From: Corynebacterium sp. P3-F1
Lineage (GTDB): Bacteria; Actinomycetota; Actinomycetes; Mycobacteriales; Mycobacteriaceae
Direction of reading: 5' to 3'
DNA: 64,000 bases
Assembly: GCF_030503635.1 (NCBI RefSeq)
Contig: NZ_CP129965.1
Span: forward strand, 62,001-126,000
Below the pieces are notes generated by a model. It searched no databases and had not been told where the DNA came from. It saw only the letters and a list, made by a program, of their open reading frames with translations. A program made the translations under genes and the position numbers. The first letter of the stretch is position 1. Each line of letters begins with the position of its first letter. Positions 53,928-63,884 of this stretch are shown one piece after another.

Positions 53928-54568
53928 GTTTGCCTGTGCACCCCTCGTGGGAGGAACCGCTCGCACCTGTAGAGGATAAGATCCACGAACTGGGTGATTT
54001 CCTGCGCAGCCAACCGGCGTTCCTGCCCGCCGGCAAGGACATTCTCCGCGCTTTCCAGGATCCGTTCGACGATGTCCGAGTGCTCATCGTGGGCCAAGAC
54101 CCGTACCCTACGCCGGGGCATCCAATGGGCTTGAGCTTCTCCACACAGCCGGGCATCGCCCCGCCCCGCTCCCTGGTGAATATTTACAAGGAGCTTGACG
54201 ACGATCTGGGCATCCCAGCGCGCCCCGACGGGGATCTGTCTTCCTGGGCGGGCCAAGGCATCCTGCTCCTGAACCGGGTGCTCACCGTCGCACCGGGGAA
54301 GCCCGGTTCCCACCGCGGGGTGGGGTGGGAAATGGTAACTGAGGCCGCGATTCGGGCACTGGCACAGCGCGGTGTGCCGCTCGTCGCGATCTTGTGGGGG
54401 CGCGACGCGCAAACCGCGAAGCGATTTTTGGGGGACACCCCATGCATCGAGTCGCCGCATCCATCTCCGCTGTCGGCGCGCAACGGGTTCTTCGGCTCAC
54501 GTCCGTTCTCCCGTGCCAACGAGGCGCTGCGGGCTCAGGGCGCGGACGGTGTCGACTGGGCACTGTAG
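53924..54568 (+). CDS. ung: Uracil-DNA glycosylase (family 1)
   Basis: 214 aa. Catalytic water-activating Asp in [26 protein letters not shown], and the minor-groove loop [18 protein letters not shown]. Slightly short at the N terminus compared with E. coli Ung. The ATG overlaps the thiL TGA. The frame is open from 53747 inside thiL but those residues are not Ung-like. Confidence 0.96.
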   Translation: MSLPVHPSWEEPLAPVEDKIHELGDFLRSQPAFLPAGKDILRAFQDPFDDVRVLIVGQDPYPTPGHPMGLSFSTQPGIAPPRSLVNIYKELDDDLGIPARPDGDLSSWAGQGILLLNRVLTVAPGKPGSHRGVGWEMVTEAAIRALAQRGVPLVAILWGRDAQTAKRFLGDTPCIESPHPSPLSARNGFFGSRPFSRANEALRAQGADGVDWAL

Positions 54569-54579
54569 AGTAAGGCCCC

Positions 54580-56151
54580 ATGACTAATCCTGCGGTGATC
54601 GACGGTGTGCGACTGCTGTCGTGGGCTCGTCGTGCCGCGCAGGAGCTAGAGACGCACCGGGAGGAAATCAACAGCCTCAACGTTTTCCCGGTGCCGGATT
54701 CGGACACGGGCTCGAACATGGCTCACACCATGACAGCGGCGGTGAAACAAGCCGAAGCGTTGGAAGAAAGCGCTGGAGTGGCGGAGTTTGCTTCGGCGCT
54801 CGCTGTCGGCAGCGTCAAAGGTGCGCGCGGCAATTCCGGGGTGGTGCTGTCGCAGGTGCTGCGTGGGGTCGCGCAGGCTGCAGCCGAAGGTGAGCTCGGC
54901 GCAGCGAGCGTCGCAGATGCGCTGAACAATGCAGTGGGGTACGTGGACCGCGCCATCAGCGATCCGGTGGAAGGCACGATCCTCACCGTACTGCGCGAGG
55001 CCGCCGAAGCAGCCCGCGGTGCCCTTTCCGGGACAGATGCGGCAGAACTGTCCCACGTAGCGGGCGCAGCCGTAGCAGCGGCCGAGGATGCTCTGGCGAA
55101 GACACCTTCACAATTGGCTGAGCTGCGTGCTGCTGGTGTTGTGGATGCTGGGGGGCGCGGCCTCGTGCTGCTGCTCACTGCACTGCGCGACGAGGTCGCG
55201 GGCACGGACAGGGAGGATGCCGGCGGCCCCAGAGCGCAATCAGAATCCCGCACAGAGGACTCGGCGCCACTCTCACCAGAGCAGACTCCCTCCCACGGTC
55301 GCACGGACTGGTTAGAGATCATGTTCATGTTCGTCGGGCCGGTGGACGAGCTTGAAGCATCACTTGCTTCGATGGGCACGAGCCTCGTCATCGCCCGGGT
55401 GCACGACGCTCAGGCGATGATTCACATTCATTCCCTCGATGCGGGCGCGGTCATTGAGCAGGCATATTCACTGGGCGCAGTATCTGAACTGAGGCTAGAG
55501 ATTCTTCCGGAACCGGAGCGTGAGCATGACGCGAATTCTGCCGACCGCCTCATCATCGCAGTGACTCCCGCCGGATCAGTGGCGGAACTCTTCCGCCAAG
55601 CTGGTGCCGTTCCCGTGCAATCGGGCGAGGATCTCACCACCCGCATTCGGAACGAGCTCACCAAAGCCGGCTCAAGCGAATTGATCATTCTCCCGAACGG
55701 GCACGTGGGCTCACATGGTGTGAAGCAGATTTCGGATGCTGTTCAGGGGTCTCGCACAGCTGTCGCAGTGCTGTCCACACAGCGGCTCGTCGGAGGTATC
55801 GCGGCCTTGGCGGTGTACGACCCACGGTTGCCGCTGGAAGCGGCAGCCGCCCAAATGGATGAAGCAGCCGCCGATATGCGCGCCGCAGACATTGTGGCCG
55901 GGGCAGGAAAACAGATCATGGTGTTGGCACCGGACGGCGGGCTGCTGGCGGAGGATGAAGCGGTTCAGTTGGCCGTCGATAAGGCGTGTCGCACGATGCT
56001 CGCTGAGGGCGGGGAGCTGGTCACACTGCTGCTCGACGCGGACGCCGTCGCTGATGTCGATGCCGCTGAGCTCGAAACTGCGCTCGGTGCTGAAGTGTCG
56101 GTCTATCCCGCGGACGGTCTCGGCGTCGTGGGGCACATCGGGGTGGAATAG
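54580..56151 (+). CDS. FakA-like fatty acid kinase (DhaL + DegV-like domains)
   Basis: 523 aa. N-terminal DhaL/DAK2 domain with the Mg-ATP Asp cluster in NVFPVPDSDTGSNMAHT and GARGNSGVVLSQVLRG, a middle domain (about 240-330) and a C-terminal DegV-like/DAK1 region. In Firmicutes FakA phosphorylates fatty acids presented by FakB; no FakB (DegV protein) is seen here. TAGAGT (54566-54571), which includes the ung stop codon, lies 8 nt before the ATG. It is 4 bp before recG. Confidence 0.85.
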   Translation: MTNPAVIDGVRLLSWARRAAQELETHREEINSLNVFPVPDSDTGSNMAHTMTAAVKQAEALEESAGVAEFASALAVGSVKGARGNSGVVLSQVLRGVAQAAAEGELGAASVADALNNAVGYVDRAISDPVEGTILTVLREAAEAARGALSGTDAAELSHVAGAAVAAAEDALAKTPSQLAELRAAGVVDAGGRGLVLLLTALRDEVAGTDREDAGGPRAQSESRTEDSAPLSPEQTPSHGRTDWLEIMFMFVGPVDELEASLASMGTSLVIARVHDAQAMIHIHSLDAGAVIEQAYSLGAVSELRLEILPEPEREHDANSADRLIIAVTPAGSVAELFRQAGAVPVQSGEDLTTRIRNELTKAGSSELIILPNGHVGSHGVKQISDAVQGSRTAVAVLSTQRLVGGIAALAVYDPRLPLEAAAAQMDEAAADMRAADIVAGAGKQIMVLAPDGGLLAEDEAVQLAVDKACRTMLAEGGELVTLLLDADAVADVDAAELETALGAEVSVYPADGLGVVGHIGVE

Positions 56152-56155
56152 ACAC

Positions 56156-58285
56156 GTGCTGGGCATCGACTACTCAACGCCGCTGAATCTGCTCATACCC
56201 ACCCGGCCTGCCCGCGCGATCGCGAAAGCCTTCGGAATTGAGACGGCGGAGGGCCTGCTGGAGCATTATCCGCGCAAATACCTGCGCTACGGAAGCGGGC
56301 CGGCGCTGGAGGGAGCTCTGCCGGATGACCGCATCACCTTCATCGGAACTGTGATCTCAACGCGGACGATCACCGCGAAGCGCCCCATGTTCAAGGTTGA
56401 GATCTCCGATGGGCACGACACCATTCACGCGACGTTTTTCAGTTTGCGTTACGCCCCGCGCGTGCTCCACGGCGGTGTGCGCGCGATGTTCACCGGCAAG
56501 CTCAGCTACTTTAACGGCCAGCCGCAATTGCAGCACCCCGACTTTCTTATCCTCGACCCCCCGAAGTTCAAGAACGGCGGAGAAGAGCGTCCGTCGCCGA
56601 AGGGTGGCGCGACGGGGTCGATGAAGCAGCTCTCCGTCTTTGGCAACCCAGACGAGATTCTCGCCGGCAGGGAATGGCTGCCGGTGTACAAAGCCACGAA
56701 GAACCTGTCCACGTGGACCATAATGGGTGCGGTCAACGCGGTGCTGGACACTCTGCCTCCGGTGGAGGAACCGCTCGGATTCACTCCGGAGGGGTTCATC
56801 TCGCTTGATGCCGCGATCCGGCAGATCCACGACCCGGGGCCAGCGGGACCGGACCCCGCCCGGGCGCGGCTGAAGTACAACGAAGCGCTTCGCGTCGCTT
56901 TGATCATGGCGCTGCGTCGGGCGGATTCGCGCCACCGCACGGCACCTGCCCTGCCGCGGGTGAAGGGCGGATCGCAGGAACAGATGTTGGGCAATCTGCC
57001 GTTCGCGTTCACGGCGGGCCAGGAGGAGGTCTTCGGGGAGATTTCCCGGGACCTGGACAGCTCCATTCCGATGAGCCGGCTGTTGCAGGGCGAAGTCGGT
57101 TCGGGCAAGACGATCGTGGCGCTCGCCGCCATGCTTCAAGCGGTGGACAACGGCATGCAATGCGCGCTGCTCGCCCCGACGGAAGTGCTCACTCTCCAGC
57201 ACGAGAAATCATTGCGGAAGACTCTGATGCGCACCGGAGTGCACGCGCGGGTGGTCGCTTTGACCGGATCGATGTCGTCCGTGCAGCGGCAGGAAGCGCT
57301 CCTTGCCATCATGACCGGCGAAGCGGACATCGTCGTGGGAACGCACGCGATCATTCAAGACAACGTCGAGTTCTTCAACCTCGGTTTCGTCGTCGTCGAT
57401 GAGCAGCACCGCTTCGGAGTGGAGCAGCGCGACCGCCTCCGCGACAAGGCGGGGGAGAATACACCACACTTGCTGGTCATGACCGCGACACCGATCCCGC
57501 GAACCATCGCTATCACTGTTTTCGGCGACTTAGCGGTGTCCACGCTCAGGGAACTGCCCGGCGGCAGGAAACCGATCCAATCCTCAATCGTCCCCGAGTT
57601 CAAAGACGCATGGATCGAGCGCGCATGGGAAAAAATCAAGGAGGAAGTCGCCGACGGGCACCAGGCATACATCGTGTGCCCGCGTATCGACGGCCCCGGT
57701 GGCGTCCTCGAGATCGCCCACCTCCTCGGAAAAACCCATTTCCGGGGATTGAACGTCGGCGTCCTGCACGGGCGCATGAAGGGCGAGGACAAAGACGAGG
57801 TCATGTCCGCATTCGCGGCAGGCACAATCGATGTCCTTGTGTCCACGACAGTGATCGAGGTTGGCGTGGACGTGCCCAACGCCACCGTGATGATGGTGCG
57901 GGAATCGGAGCACTTCGGCGTTTCCCAGCTGCATCAGCTCCGTGGTCGTGTGGGGCGCGGCGGGCACGAGTCACTGTGCCTCTTCCACACTTTTGCCGAG
58001 CCCGGCACCCGCCAGTTCCAGCGGGTCTCTCAGATCGCGGCGATTTCCGACGGATTCCAGCTGGCAGAACTTGACCTGCAGAACCGCCAGGAGGGTGACG
58101 TACTGGGCACACACCAGTCCGGTAACGAGCGGCAGCTCACACTGCTCAACCTGGTCGAGGATTACGAGATCATCCAGCGCGCGTACGACGACGCTGAGGC
58201 AGTGGTGGCTGCTGACCCTGAGCTCGCGCGCTCCGTCACCGACACCGAGATCCTTGAGGAATTCGAGTACCTGGAAAAGAGCTAG
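56156..58285 (+). CDS. recG: ATP-dependent DNA helicase RecG
   Basis: 709 aa, full length. N-terminal wedge/OB domain (about 1-250), then helicase motifs: Walker A LLQGEVGSGKTIVALAA, Ia LLAPTEVLTLQH, DEQH box VVVDEQHRFGVEQRD, III MTATPIPRTIA, and domain 2 with VSTTVIEVGVDVPNAT and QLRGRVGRGG. RecG reverses stalled forks and branch-migrates Holliday junctions. The GTG at 56156 is the first start after the fakA-like stop. Confidence 0.97.
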   Translation: MLGIDYSTPLNLLIPTRPARAIAKAFGIETAEGLLEHYPRKYLRYGSGPALEGALPDDRITFIGTVISTRTITAKRPMFKVEISDGHDTIHATFFSLRYAPRVLHGGVRAMFTGKLSYFNGQPQLQHPDFLILDPPKFKNGGEERPSPKGGATGSMKQLSVFGNPDEILAGREWLPVYKATKNLSTWTIMGAVNAVLDTLPPVEEPLGFTPEGFISLDAAIRQIHDPGPAGPDPARARLKYNEALRVALIMALRRADSRHRTAPALPRVKGGSQEQMLGNLPFAFTAGQEEVFGEISRDLDSSIPMSRLLQGEVGSGKTIVALAAMLQAVDNGMQCALLAPTEVLTLQHEKSLRKTLMRTGVHARVVALTGSMSSVQRQEALLAIMTGEADIVVGTHAIIQDNVEFFNLGFVVVDEQHRFGVEQRDRLRDKAGENTPHLLVMTATPIPRTIAITVFGDLAVSTLRELPGGRKPIQSSIVPEFKDAWIERAWEKIKEEVADGHQAYIVCPRIDGPGGVLEIAHLLGKTHFRGLNVGVLHGRMKGEDKDEVMSAFAAGTIDVLVSTTVIEVGVDVPNATVMMVRESEHFGVSQLHQLRGRVGRGGHESLCLFHTFAEPGTRQFQRVSQIAAISDGFQLAELDLQNRQEGDVLGTHQSGNERQLTLLNLVEDYEIIQRAYDDAEAVVAADPELARSVTDTEILEEFEYLEKS

Positions 58286-58313
58286 GGTCCCCGCGACCGT
58301 TAAAGTGTTGCCC

Positions 58314-58922
58314 ATGAGCCGAATCATTTCGGGCGAGGCCCGCGGACGCACCATCAAGGTCCCCCCGGAGGGCACCCGTCCCACCTCAGACAGAGCGCGG
58401 GAGGGGTTGTTCTCGTCTCTGCAGGTCCGCTTCGGCTTCGCGGGACAGACTGTGCTCGATCTCTTCGCCGGTTCCGGCGCCCTCGGCTTAGAAGCCGCCT
58501 CCCGTGGTGCCGAGGAAGTCGTGCTCGTGGAATCCAACCCGCAGGCGGTGGAGATCATTCGCCACAACATGCGCGTGGTTGGCCACCCGCATGTGACCGT
58601 GGAGCAGTCCAAGGTGTCTGCCTATGTGCCGCGCGCACCGAGGAAGCATTTCACCATGGTGTTGGCCGACCCTCCGTACGACCTGCCTGACGAGGATGTC
58701 GTGGAGATGCTGGAGGCCCTGATCCCCTTGTTCGCAGATGAAGCCGCTGTCGTCGTTGAGCGCCACCGCGACAGCCCGGAGACTAAGTGGCCCGAAGGTT
58801 TCACCCCAACAGGGCAGAAGCTGAAGAAGCGGCTGTACGGTATAGCTCGTATGGATATGGCGACGTTCTCGCGCGATGACATTGCGGGAAGCACACCAGA
58901 TCCACACCGGAACAGTGAATAG
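58314..58922 (+). CDS. rsmD: 16S rRNA (guanine-966-N2)-methyltransferase
   Basis: 202 aa SAM-dependent methyltransferase. MSRIISGEARGRTIKVPPEG, RPTSDRAREGLFSSL, SAM motif LDLFAGSGALGLEA and catalytic DPPYDLP (NPPY type) are diagnostic. TAAAGT (58301-58306) is 7 nt before the ATG. Usual partner of coaD, 16 bp downstream. Confidence 0.94.
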   Translation: MSRIISGEARGRTIKVPPEGTRPTSDRAREGLFSSLQVRFGFAGQTVLDLFAGSGALGLEAASRGAEEVVLVESNPQAVEIIRHNMRVVGHPHVTVEQSKVSAYVPRAPRKHFTMVLADPPYDLPDEDVVEMLEALIPLFADEAAVVVERHRDSPETKWPEGFTPTGQKLKKRLYGIARMDMATFSRDDIAGSTPDPHRNSE

Positions 58923-58938
58923 ACGAGAGAGTGCAACA

Positions 58939-59421
58939 ATGACTAAAGCGGTCTGCCCTGGTTCCTTCGACCCAGTGACCAACGGGCACCTGGACATCTT
59001 CACGCGTGCGTCCCGCAGCTTCGACGAAGTGGTCGTCCTTGTGACCGGGAACCCGAACAAGCAGACCGGGTTGTTCTCCATCGAGGAACGCATGGACTTC
59101 ATCCGTGAGGTCACCAGTGACTTTCCGAATATCACTGTGGACACATGGGGCGGACTGCTGGTGGATTACACCACCGCCCACAACGTCGGTGCGCTGGTGA
59201 AGGGCTTGCGTTCGTCCCTCGATTACGACTACGAGCTACCGATGGCGCAGATGAACCGCCGACTCTCCGGTGTGGACACCTTCTTCCTCATGACGGACGA
59301 GAAGTACGGCTACATCTCCTCTTCTCTGTGCAAAGAGGTGGCCAAGTACGGCGGAGACGTCACCGGCCTCGTGCCCGACTGCGTGGTCGAGGCGATGAAC
59401 GCGAAGTACCGCGACGCCTAA
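58939..59421 (+). CDS. coaD: Phosphopantetheine adenylyltransferase
   Basis: 160 aa; penultimate step of coenzyme A synthesis. Nucleotidyltransferase motif GSFDPVTNGHLDIFTRA and ISSSLCKEVAKYGGDV are conserved. A GAGAGAG precedes the ATG at 58939. The stop abuts the end of the convergent ABC ATPase gene. Confidence 0.97.
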   Translation: MTKAVCPGSFDPVTNGHLDIFTRASRSFDEVVVLVTGNPNKQTGLFSIEERMDFIREVTSDFPNITVDTWGGLLVDYTTAHNVGALVKGLRSSLDYDYELPMAQMNRRLSGVDTFFLMTDEKYGYISSSLCKEVAKYGGDVTGLVPDCVVEAMNAKYRDA

Positions 59422-60210
59422 CTACTTGAAGATCGAGGAGAGAAATTCCTTCGTCCGCGTGTGCTGCGGGTTGTCCAGCACCTGCTCGGGCGTTCCCTTC
59501 TCCACGATGGTTCCGTCAGACATGAACGCGACGGTGTCGGCGACTTCGTGGGCGAACGCCATCTCGTGGGTGACCACGATCATGGTCATGCCGCTCGCCG
59601 CCAGATCCTTCATCACCCGAAGGACCTCGCCGACGAGTTCGGGGTCGAGGGCGGAGGTGGGTTCGTCGAAAAGCATGAGCTTCGGATCCATTGCCACAGA
59701 ACGCGCGATGGCGACTCGCTGTTGCTGCCCGCCGGAAAGTTGGACCGGAAACGCATCCGCCTTATGGGCGAGACCGACCTGGTCCAGCAGCTCCATAGCT
59801 TTCTTCTTTGCCTCCTCCGGCTTCTCGCCTTTGACGTGGACCGGGGCCTCGATGATGTTCTCCAGCACAGTGCGGTGGCCGAAGAGGTTGAAGGACTGGA
59901 AGACCATGCCGATGTCGCGGCGCTGAAGGGAAGCGTCCTTCTCCGAGATCTCATGCAGCACACCGTCTTTCTCGCGGTAACCGATGAGGTCCCCGTCGAC
60001 GTAGAGGCGACCCGCGGTGACCTTCTCCAGGTGGTTGACGCACCGGAGGACCGTCGACTTACCCGAGCCGGACGGACCGATCAAGCAGGTGACTTCACCG
60101 GGCTGGACCTCGAGGTCGATGCCTTTGAGGACATCGAGGGAACCGAAAGACTTCCACACGTCCACGGCTTGGACCATCGGCGTGGATGAAGGGGAAACAG
60201 AGCTAGTCAC
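59422..60210 (-). CDS. Polar amino acid ABC transporter ATP-binding protein
   Basis: 262 aa, GluA/GlnQ/HisP type. Walker [14 protein letters not shown], signature [14 protein letters not shown], Walker [15 protein letters not shown] and switch His in [16 protein letters not shown] start. Last gene of the three-gene operon; starts 2 nt after the permease stop. Confidence 0.93.
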   Translation of the reverse strand: MTSSVSPSSTPMVQAVDVWKSFGSLDVLKGIDLEVQPGEVTCLIGPSGSGKSTVLRCVNHLEKVTAGRLYVDGDLIGYREKDGVLHEISEKDASLQRRDIGMVFQSFNLFGHRTVLENIIEAPVHVKGEKPEEAKKKAMELLDQVGLAHKADAFPVQLSGGQQQRVAIARSVAMDPKLMLFDEPTSALDPELVGEVLRVMKDLAASGMTMIVVTHEMAFAHEVADTVAFMSDGTIVEKGTPEQVLDNPQHTRTKEFLSSIFK

Positions 60211-60212
60211 GG

Positions 60213-61172
60213 TTAACGGTTCCTTTCCACGACGGTGACGTTGTTAGGGGCTTTGCCTTCGGCATCCGTGAGCGCGGCCAACTGGCGTGCGGTCAACTCG
60301 CGGGTCACACCGCGGTCGAAGTAGCGCTCGAGGTAGAACTGCCCGACCATGAGAATCGAGGTGATGACCAAGTACCACGTCGCTGCGACGAGCAGCATCG
60401 GTACCGGCTCGAACAATGCAGCCGCGATGTCCTGTGAACGGCCGTAGAGCTCCAGCGAGTAGGGGACTGCCACAACGAGCGAGGATGTCTTCAACAGGGA
60501 GATGAACTCGTTGCCGGTCGGGGGAATGATGATGCGCATCGCCTGGGGGAGAACCGTGCGGCGCATGGTCATGCCCCAGCTCATGCCGAGTGCCTTAGAA
60601 GCTTCGATTTGTCCCTCTGGCACTGAGTTCACACCCGAGCGCACGATCTCCGCCATGTAGCCTGCCTCGTTCAAACCGAGGCCGATGACGGCGAGAGCGA
60701 AAGCGGACGAGGTCAGTGCCTCGAGCGACACCTCAGTGAAGCCAAGGTTGACGGATTGGTAGATCGCGCCGAGCAGACCCCAGAAGACGAGTTGGACGTA
60801 GATCGGGGTGCCGCGGAACACCCACAGGTACAACCAAGCGATGGATTTGAACACCGGGTTCGGCGACATCCGCATCACCGCGAGAATCACGCCGAGGATC
60901 ACGCCGATGATCATGGATAGAACCGTGATTGCTAGTGTGTGCCCGGCCGCGGTGAGGATCCGGGTGTCAAAGAGATACGCCCGGTACGTGTCCCAGCCGT
61001 AGGCTTCACGGCGCGCCGCATCGACGATGAATAGTGCGAACAGCGCAAGAAGGATGGTGGCCGCGATCCAGCGGCCTGGGTGCCGCAGCGGCTTCGCCTC
61101 GATCCGCTCCGGTCTGCCCTCCGGCTTAGACGAGTATTCCTGCGCCCCTGCTGATGCTGCTGTAGTGCTCAT
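60213..61172 (-). CDS. Polar amino acid ABC transporter permease
   Basis: 319 aa. A hydrophilic N terminus of about 30 residues, then five or six TMs and the EAA loop [20 protein letters not shown] with [17 protein letters not shown]. Only one permease gene is present, so it probably homodimerises, unlike GluCD. GGAGG lies about 9 nt before the ATG at 61172; the GTG at 61178 overlaps the upstream stop. Confidence 0.92.
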   Translation of the reverse strand: MSTTAASAGAQEYSSKPEGRPERIEAKPLRHPGRWIAATILLALFALFIVDAARREAYGWDTYRAYLFDTRILTAAGHTLAITVLSMIIGVILGVILAVMRMSPNPVFKSIAWLYLWVFRGTPIYVQLVFWGLLGAIYQSVNLGFTEVSLEALTSSAFALAVIGLGLNEAGYMAEIVRSGVNSVPEGQIEASKALGMSWGMTMRRTVLPQAMRIIIPPTGNEFISLLKTSSLVVAVPYSLELYGRSQDIAAALFEPVPMLLVAATWYLVITSILMVGQFYLERYFDRGVTRELTARQLAALTDAEGKAPNNVTVVERNR

Positions 61173-61174
61173 TC

Positions 61175-62074
61175 TCACTGCCCTCCTACAGGCTGTTCAT
61201 TGATCTGCGCCTGCTCCAGCAAGCCTGTCTCCACTCCCCACTGGGAGAGAATGCGCTCGTAGTCACCCGTGTCAATCAGGTGCTGCATCGCCGCAGCCAT
61301 TGCTGGGCCGAGCGGCGATCCCTTCGGCACAGCGAAGCCGTAGGGGGCTGCGTCGAACATGTCTCCCACCAGCTCGAGGTCGCCGTCAGCACGGTTCACA
61401 GCCCACGCAGTGACAGGGGAGTCGGCGCTTAAGGCATCCGCGCGGCCCACGAGAGCCGCCAGTGCTGCGTTGTCCGAGGTGTCATACGACAAGATCGTCA
61501 TGGGATTGCCCTCTTCTTCGCACTTCTCGGCCTTCGGCCGCACATCGTCGGTTTCAGAAACCGTGGTGCGCTGCACCGCGACTGTCAACCCGCACGGGTG
61601 TGATGGGTCCACGCCCGACTCAGGTCGGGATGCCCACTGGATACCGGCGTAGAGGTAGTTGACAAAGTCGAAGTTCTCGCGGCGCTCCTCAGTGTCGGTG
61701 AAGCCGGAGATCCCAGCATCCAAGGTGCCGGCTTGCACTGCGGGAAGGATCATCGCGAAGTCCTGTTCCTGTGCGTCGTATTTCAAGCCCATGACACTGG
61801 CGACGGCACGGCCCAAGTCCATTTCCATCCCGATGATGTTGCCTTCAGAGTCTTTGAACTCGAACGGGGCGAATGGCGGGTTGGCGCCGATGGAGAGTTT
61901 GCCGGTTGCCTGAATATCTTCCGGAACCATGGCAGCGATTTCGGGGACGGCGGCTGGGGAAATCTCTTCCCACCCATCGGGGTTTCCGCCTTCTCTATTT
62001 GTGACGCAACCTGCAAGCATTGTCACGGGAAGAAGGACGGAGCACGCGACCGCCCTTTTGGCACGGGTGAACAT
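61175..62074 (-). CDS. Amino acid ABC transporter substrate-binding lipoprotein
   Basis: 299 aa with lipobox MLAGC (Cys23) and the family-3 solute-binding pattern: LSIGANPPFAPFEFKDSEGN, GMEMDLGRAVASVMGL, DAGISGFTDTEERRENFDFV and FAVPKGSPL near the C terminus. The ligand is a polar amino acid, not resolved by sequence. An in-frame ATG 4 codons upstream (62086) is an alternative start; TAGTAT precedes the start region. Heads the SBP-permease-ATPase operon. Confidence 0.9.
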   Translation of the reverse strand: MFTRAKRAVACSVLLPVTMLAGCVTNREGGNPDGWEEISPAAVPEIAAMVPEDIQATGKLSIGANPPFAPFEFKDSEGNIIGMEMDLGRAVASVMGLKYDAQEQDFAMILPAVQAGTLDAGISGFTDTEERRENFDFVNYLYAGIQWASRPESGVDPSHPCGLTVAVQRTTVSETDDVRPKAEKCEEEGNPMTILSYDTSDNAALAALVGRADALSADSPVTAWAVNRADGDLELVGDMFDAAPYGFAVPKGSPLGPAMAAAMQHLIDTGDYERILSQWGVETGLLEQAQINEQPVGGQ

Positions 62075-62103
62075 AGCGGAAAGCATACTATGCCGTACCG
62101 TGA

Positions 62104-62137
62104 GAAAAAGATACGGCCGCGCTGCACTGCGCGGCCG
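62104..62137 (-). terminator. Terminator of the small secreted protein gene
   Basis: CGGCCGCGC (62114-62122) pairs with GCGCGGCCG (62129-62137); the minus strand continues with TATCTTTTT. It isolates the ABC operon from the upstream gene. Confidence 0.88.
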
Positions 62138-62150
62138 ATCATGAGGAGCA

Positions 62151-62516
62151 TTAACGGGGAATGTTCGCCATGACAATTTGAACTGCCTGACCAATAATGG
62201 TCACGCTCGCCGTAATGATCGCCCAATTGAGGATCGCTTGGGTGAACCCCTGGGAGCTGAGCTCGGCGTCGCCGGAGAACATCAACTTGTAGGGCTTGAA
62301 CAGCATGTCCATGAAGCCTTTGAAGGAATCCTCCTCCATGGAGGAGGCGATGCTCGGGTCAAACGCTTTCTCGATGCCCCGTTCGACAGGTGTATTCGTG
62401 CCGGTAGCAGACTCTGCGGCCTGGACGGTAGCGGCTGGAGAGACAGCCGGTACAGCCGGTACAGCGGTGAAAGCGAGAGCGGTGGCGAGGGCGGAGGAAG
62501 CGATCTTTTTGCGTAT
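62151..62516 (-). CDS. Small secreted or membrane protein with a probable ATA start
   Basis: About 121 aa if begun at ATA 62516: IRKKIASSALATALAFTAVP, then PAATVQA and AESATGTNTPVE. This is a textbook signal peptide (RKK, hydrophobic core, VQA cleavage), then a mature part of about 85 residues ending in a hydrophobic helix (FTQAILNWAIITASVTIIGQ). The open frame reaches a stop at 62589-62591 without any ATG, GTG or TTG before the signal peptide. TAGGCT stands 7 nt before the ATA, the same leaderless spacing seen at other genes here. The first ATG (62339) would lose the signal peptide. A strong terminator follows. Function unknown. Confidence 0.65.
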   Translation of the reverse strand: MRKKIASSALATALAFTAVPAVPAVSPAATVQAAESATGTNTPVERGIEKAFDPSIASSMEEDSFKGFMDMLFKPYKLMFSGDAELSSQGFTQAILNWAIITASVTIIGQAVQIVMANIPR

Positions 62517-62794
62517 GGAGGTGAGCCTACCGCTGAACGTATCACCGCGAAATTTCCACGGGGGCTCGTACTGTGTGAAAACGCTGATTCAGCGTGAAAC
62601 TCTAATTAGAAGGCCCACACGATATTAGGGCGTGATGTCATCCAATGGCCCGTCTCATTTTCGGCGAGCGTGGGGCTTCGGCGCGTTCAAGTAGGCACGA
62701 CGGTGTAAATGGCTTACGATAGTCCGGGTTCAGTCAGGAAAAATTACGGTTGCGGTTAGAAAACTCAGCGCCCCTCAGCCAAGGAGTTATATCG

Positions 62795-63661
62795 ATGTGG
62801 AAGAAGATCGTCGCAGCGGCGGCAGCAGCCGTTGGTATCGCTTCAGTCAGCGCTACTCCCACGGACGCTCAGGATCTGAGCTCTCTGGCTCAGTCCCCGA
62901 AGGTGACTAAATGTTCGGACGAGTTCTTGATCGACATTCCTGGCGGCGGAAACACGGTCCCATTCCTTCCGGAGACGGCCCCCATTGGCGGAAAGGAGAC
63001 TGAGGTTTCAACCGGTGTTTACCGGGCTTCACATGGTCGGATTCAGCCGGTGTGGATCTCGTATATGTCCATTCCGTTCACGTTCATGAGCTACAACGAT
63101 TCTTCCCGCGACGGATACCGGGTCGCTTCCGACACGATGCGTCGTCTGGCAGATATGTGCCCGAACGCTACCTTCAGCATCACCGGGTACTCGGAGGGTG
63201 CTGATATCGGTGCCCAATTGGTGAATGCAATCGGGCACGGCCGGGGGCCAGTTCCTGCGAACCGGGTGAACTCCGCGGTGTTCATCTCCAATCCGCATCT
63301 TGCGGACAACGGTGGGTCATTCTCCGGTGGCGCAACGGCAGCGAACCAGGGTGCACTCGAGCGTCTTGACGGGGGCTACGGTGAGCTCGGACCTCGGGTG
63401 CTTGATATTTGTCGTAGCGACGATCCGATCTGCGCTTTCCCCGACGAGTGGCGTGTCCACGTTGATCCGTTCCTCCGCGTAGCCATGTTCCGCGGGCAGG
63501 TTCCGGTGACCGAATTGCTCACCATTATCGCAAAGCGTTCCCCGACGACGCTGCCGTTGATTTTCAGCATGGTCAACCACGTGAACTACGGCGGGGCGAA
63601 CCTTGCCGAGGGGCCTGCGTGGATCCTTTCCCGCCAAGCGCCCATCCGCCAGGCGAACTAG
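62795..63661 (+). CDS. Secreted cutinase-family esterase
   Basis: 288 aa. Signal peptide with WKKIVAAAAAAVGIASVSAT, cleavage near TDA (about residue 26). The alpha/beta-hydrolase cutinase fold has nucleophile Ser in ITGYSEGADIGAQ, Asp in CRSDDPICAFPDE and His in VNHVNYGG, plus cysteines for disulfides (KCSDE, DMCPN, DICRSDDPIC). Related to mycobacterial Culp proteins, active on lipid or polyester esters in or near the mycolate envelope. AAGGAG at 62781-62786 fits the ATG at 62795. A TACGAT at 62715-62720 is a candidate -10. Confidence 0.88.
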   Translation: MWKKIVAAAAAAVGIASVSATPTDAQDLSSLAQSPKVTKCSDEFLIDIPGGGNTVPFLPETAPIGGKETEVSTGVYRASHGRIQPVWISYMSIPFTFMSYNDSSRDGYRVASDTMRRLADMCPNATFSITGYSEGADIGAQLVNAIGHGRGPVPANRVNSAVFISNPHLADNGGSFSGGATAANQGALERLDGGYGELGPRVLDICRSDDPICAFPDEWRVHVDPFLRVAMFRGQVPVTELLTIIAKRSPTTLPLIFSMVNHVNYGGANLAEGPAWILSRQAPIRQAN

Positions 63662-63723
63662 CACACGGACTCACACGCGGGATTCGGACGCACTGACTAG
63701 CGCTTTCTCCTTTAGCACGAATT

Positions 63724-63753
63724 GACCGGCCCAGGATCGTCCCTGGGCCGGTC
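63724..63753 (+). terminator. Possible cutinase terminator
   Basis: GACCGGCCCAGG (63724-63735) pairs perfectly with CCTGGGCCGGTC (63742-63753), loop of 6 nt; the following sequence (GTGTGCTTT) has only a short T-run. Confidence 0.65.
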
Positions 63754-63884
63754 GTGTGCTTTATGCGTGCTTTGGGTGCCCGAACGCGCGAGTCTCTGTA
63801 AAGAAAAATGCGCGAAACCCAATTATGGGTGACGCTAATGGACTAGATTCGTAGAAAATTTTTCAAAGGGCCTGGGAGGCAGCC

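Noticed and set aside
62282..62545. Minus-strand frame of 87 codons (Pro/Ser/Leu-rich) over the small secreted gene
   Set aside because: It starts with ATG but has no signal peptide or recognisable pattern; the overlapping frame has a clear signal peptide, C-terminal helix and terminator.
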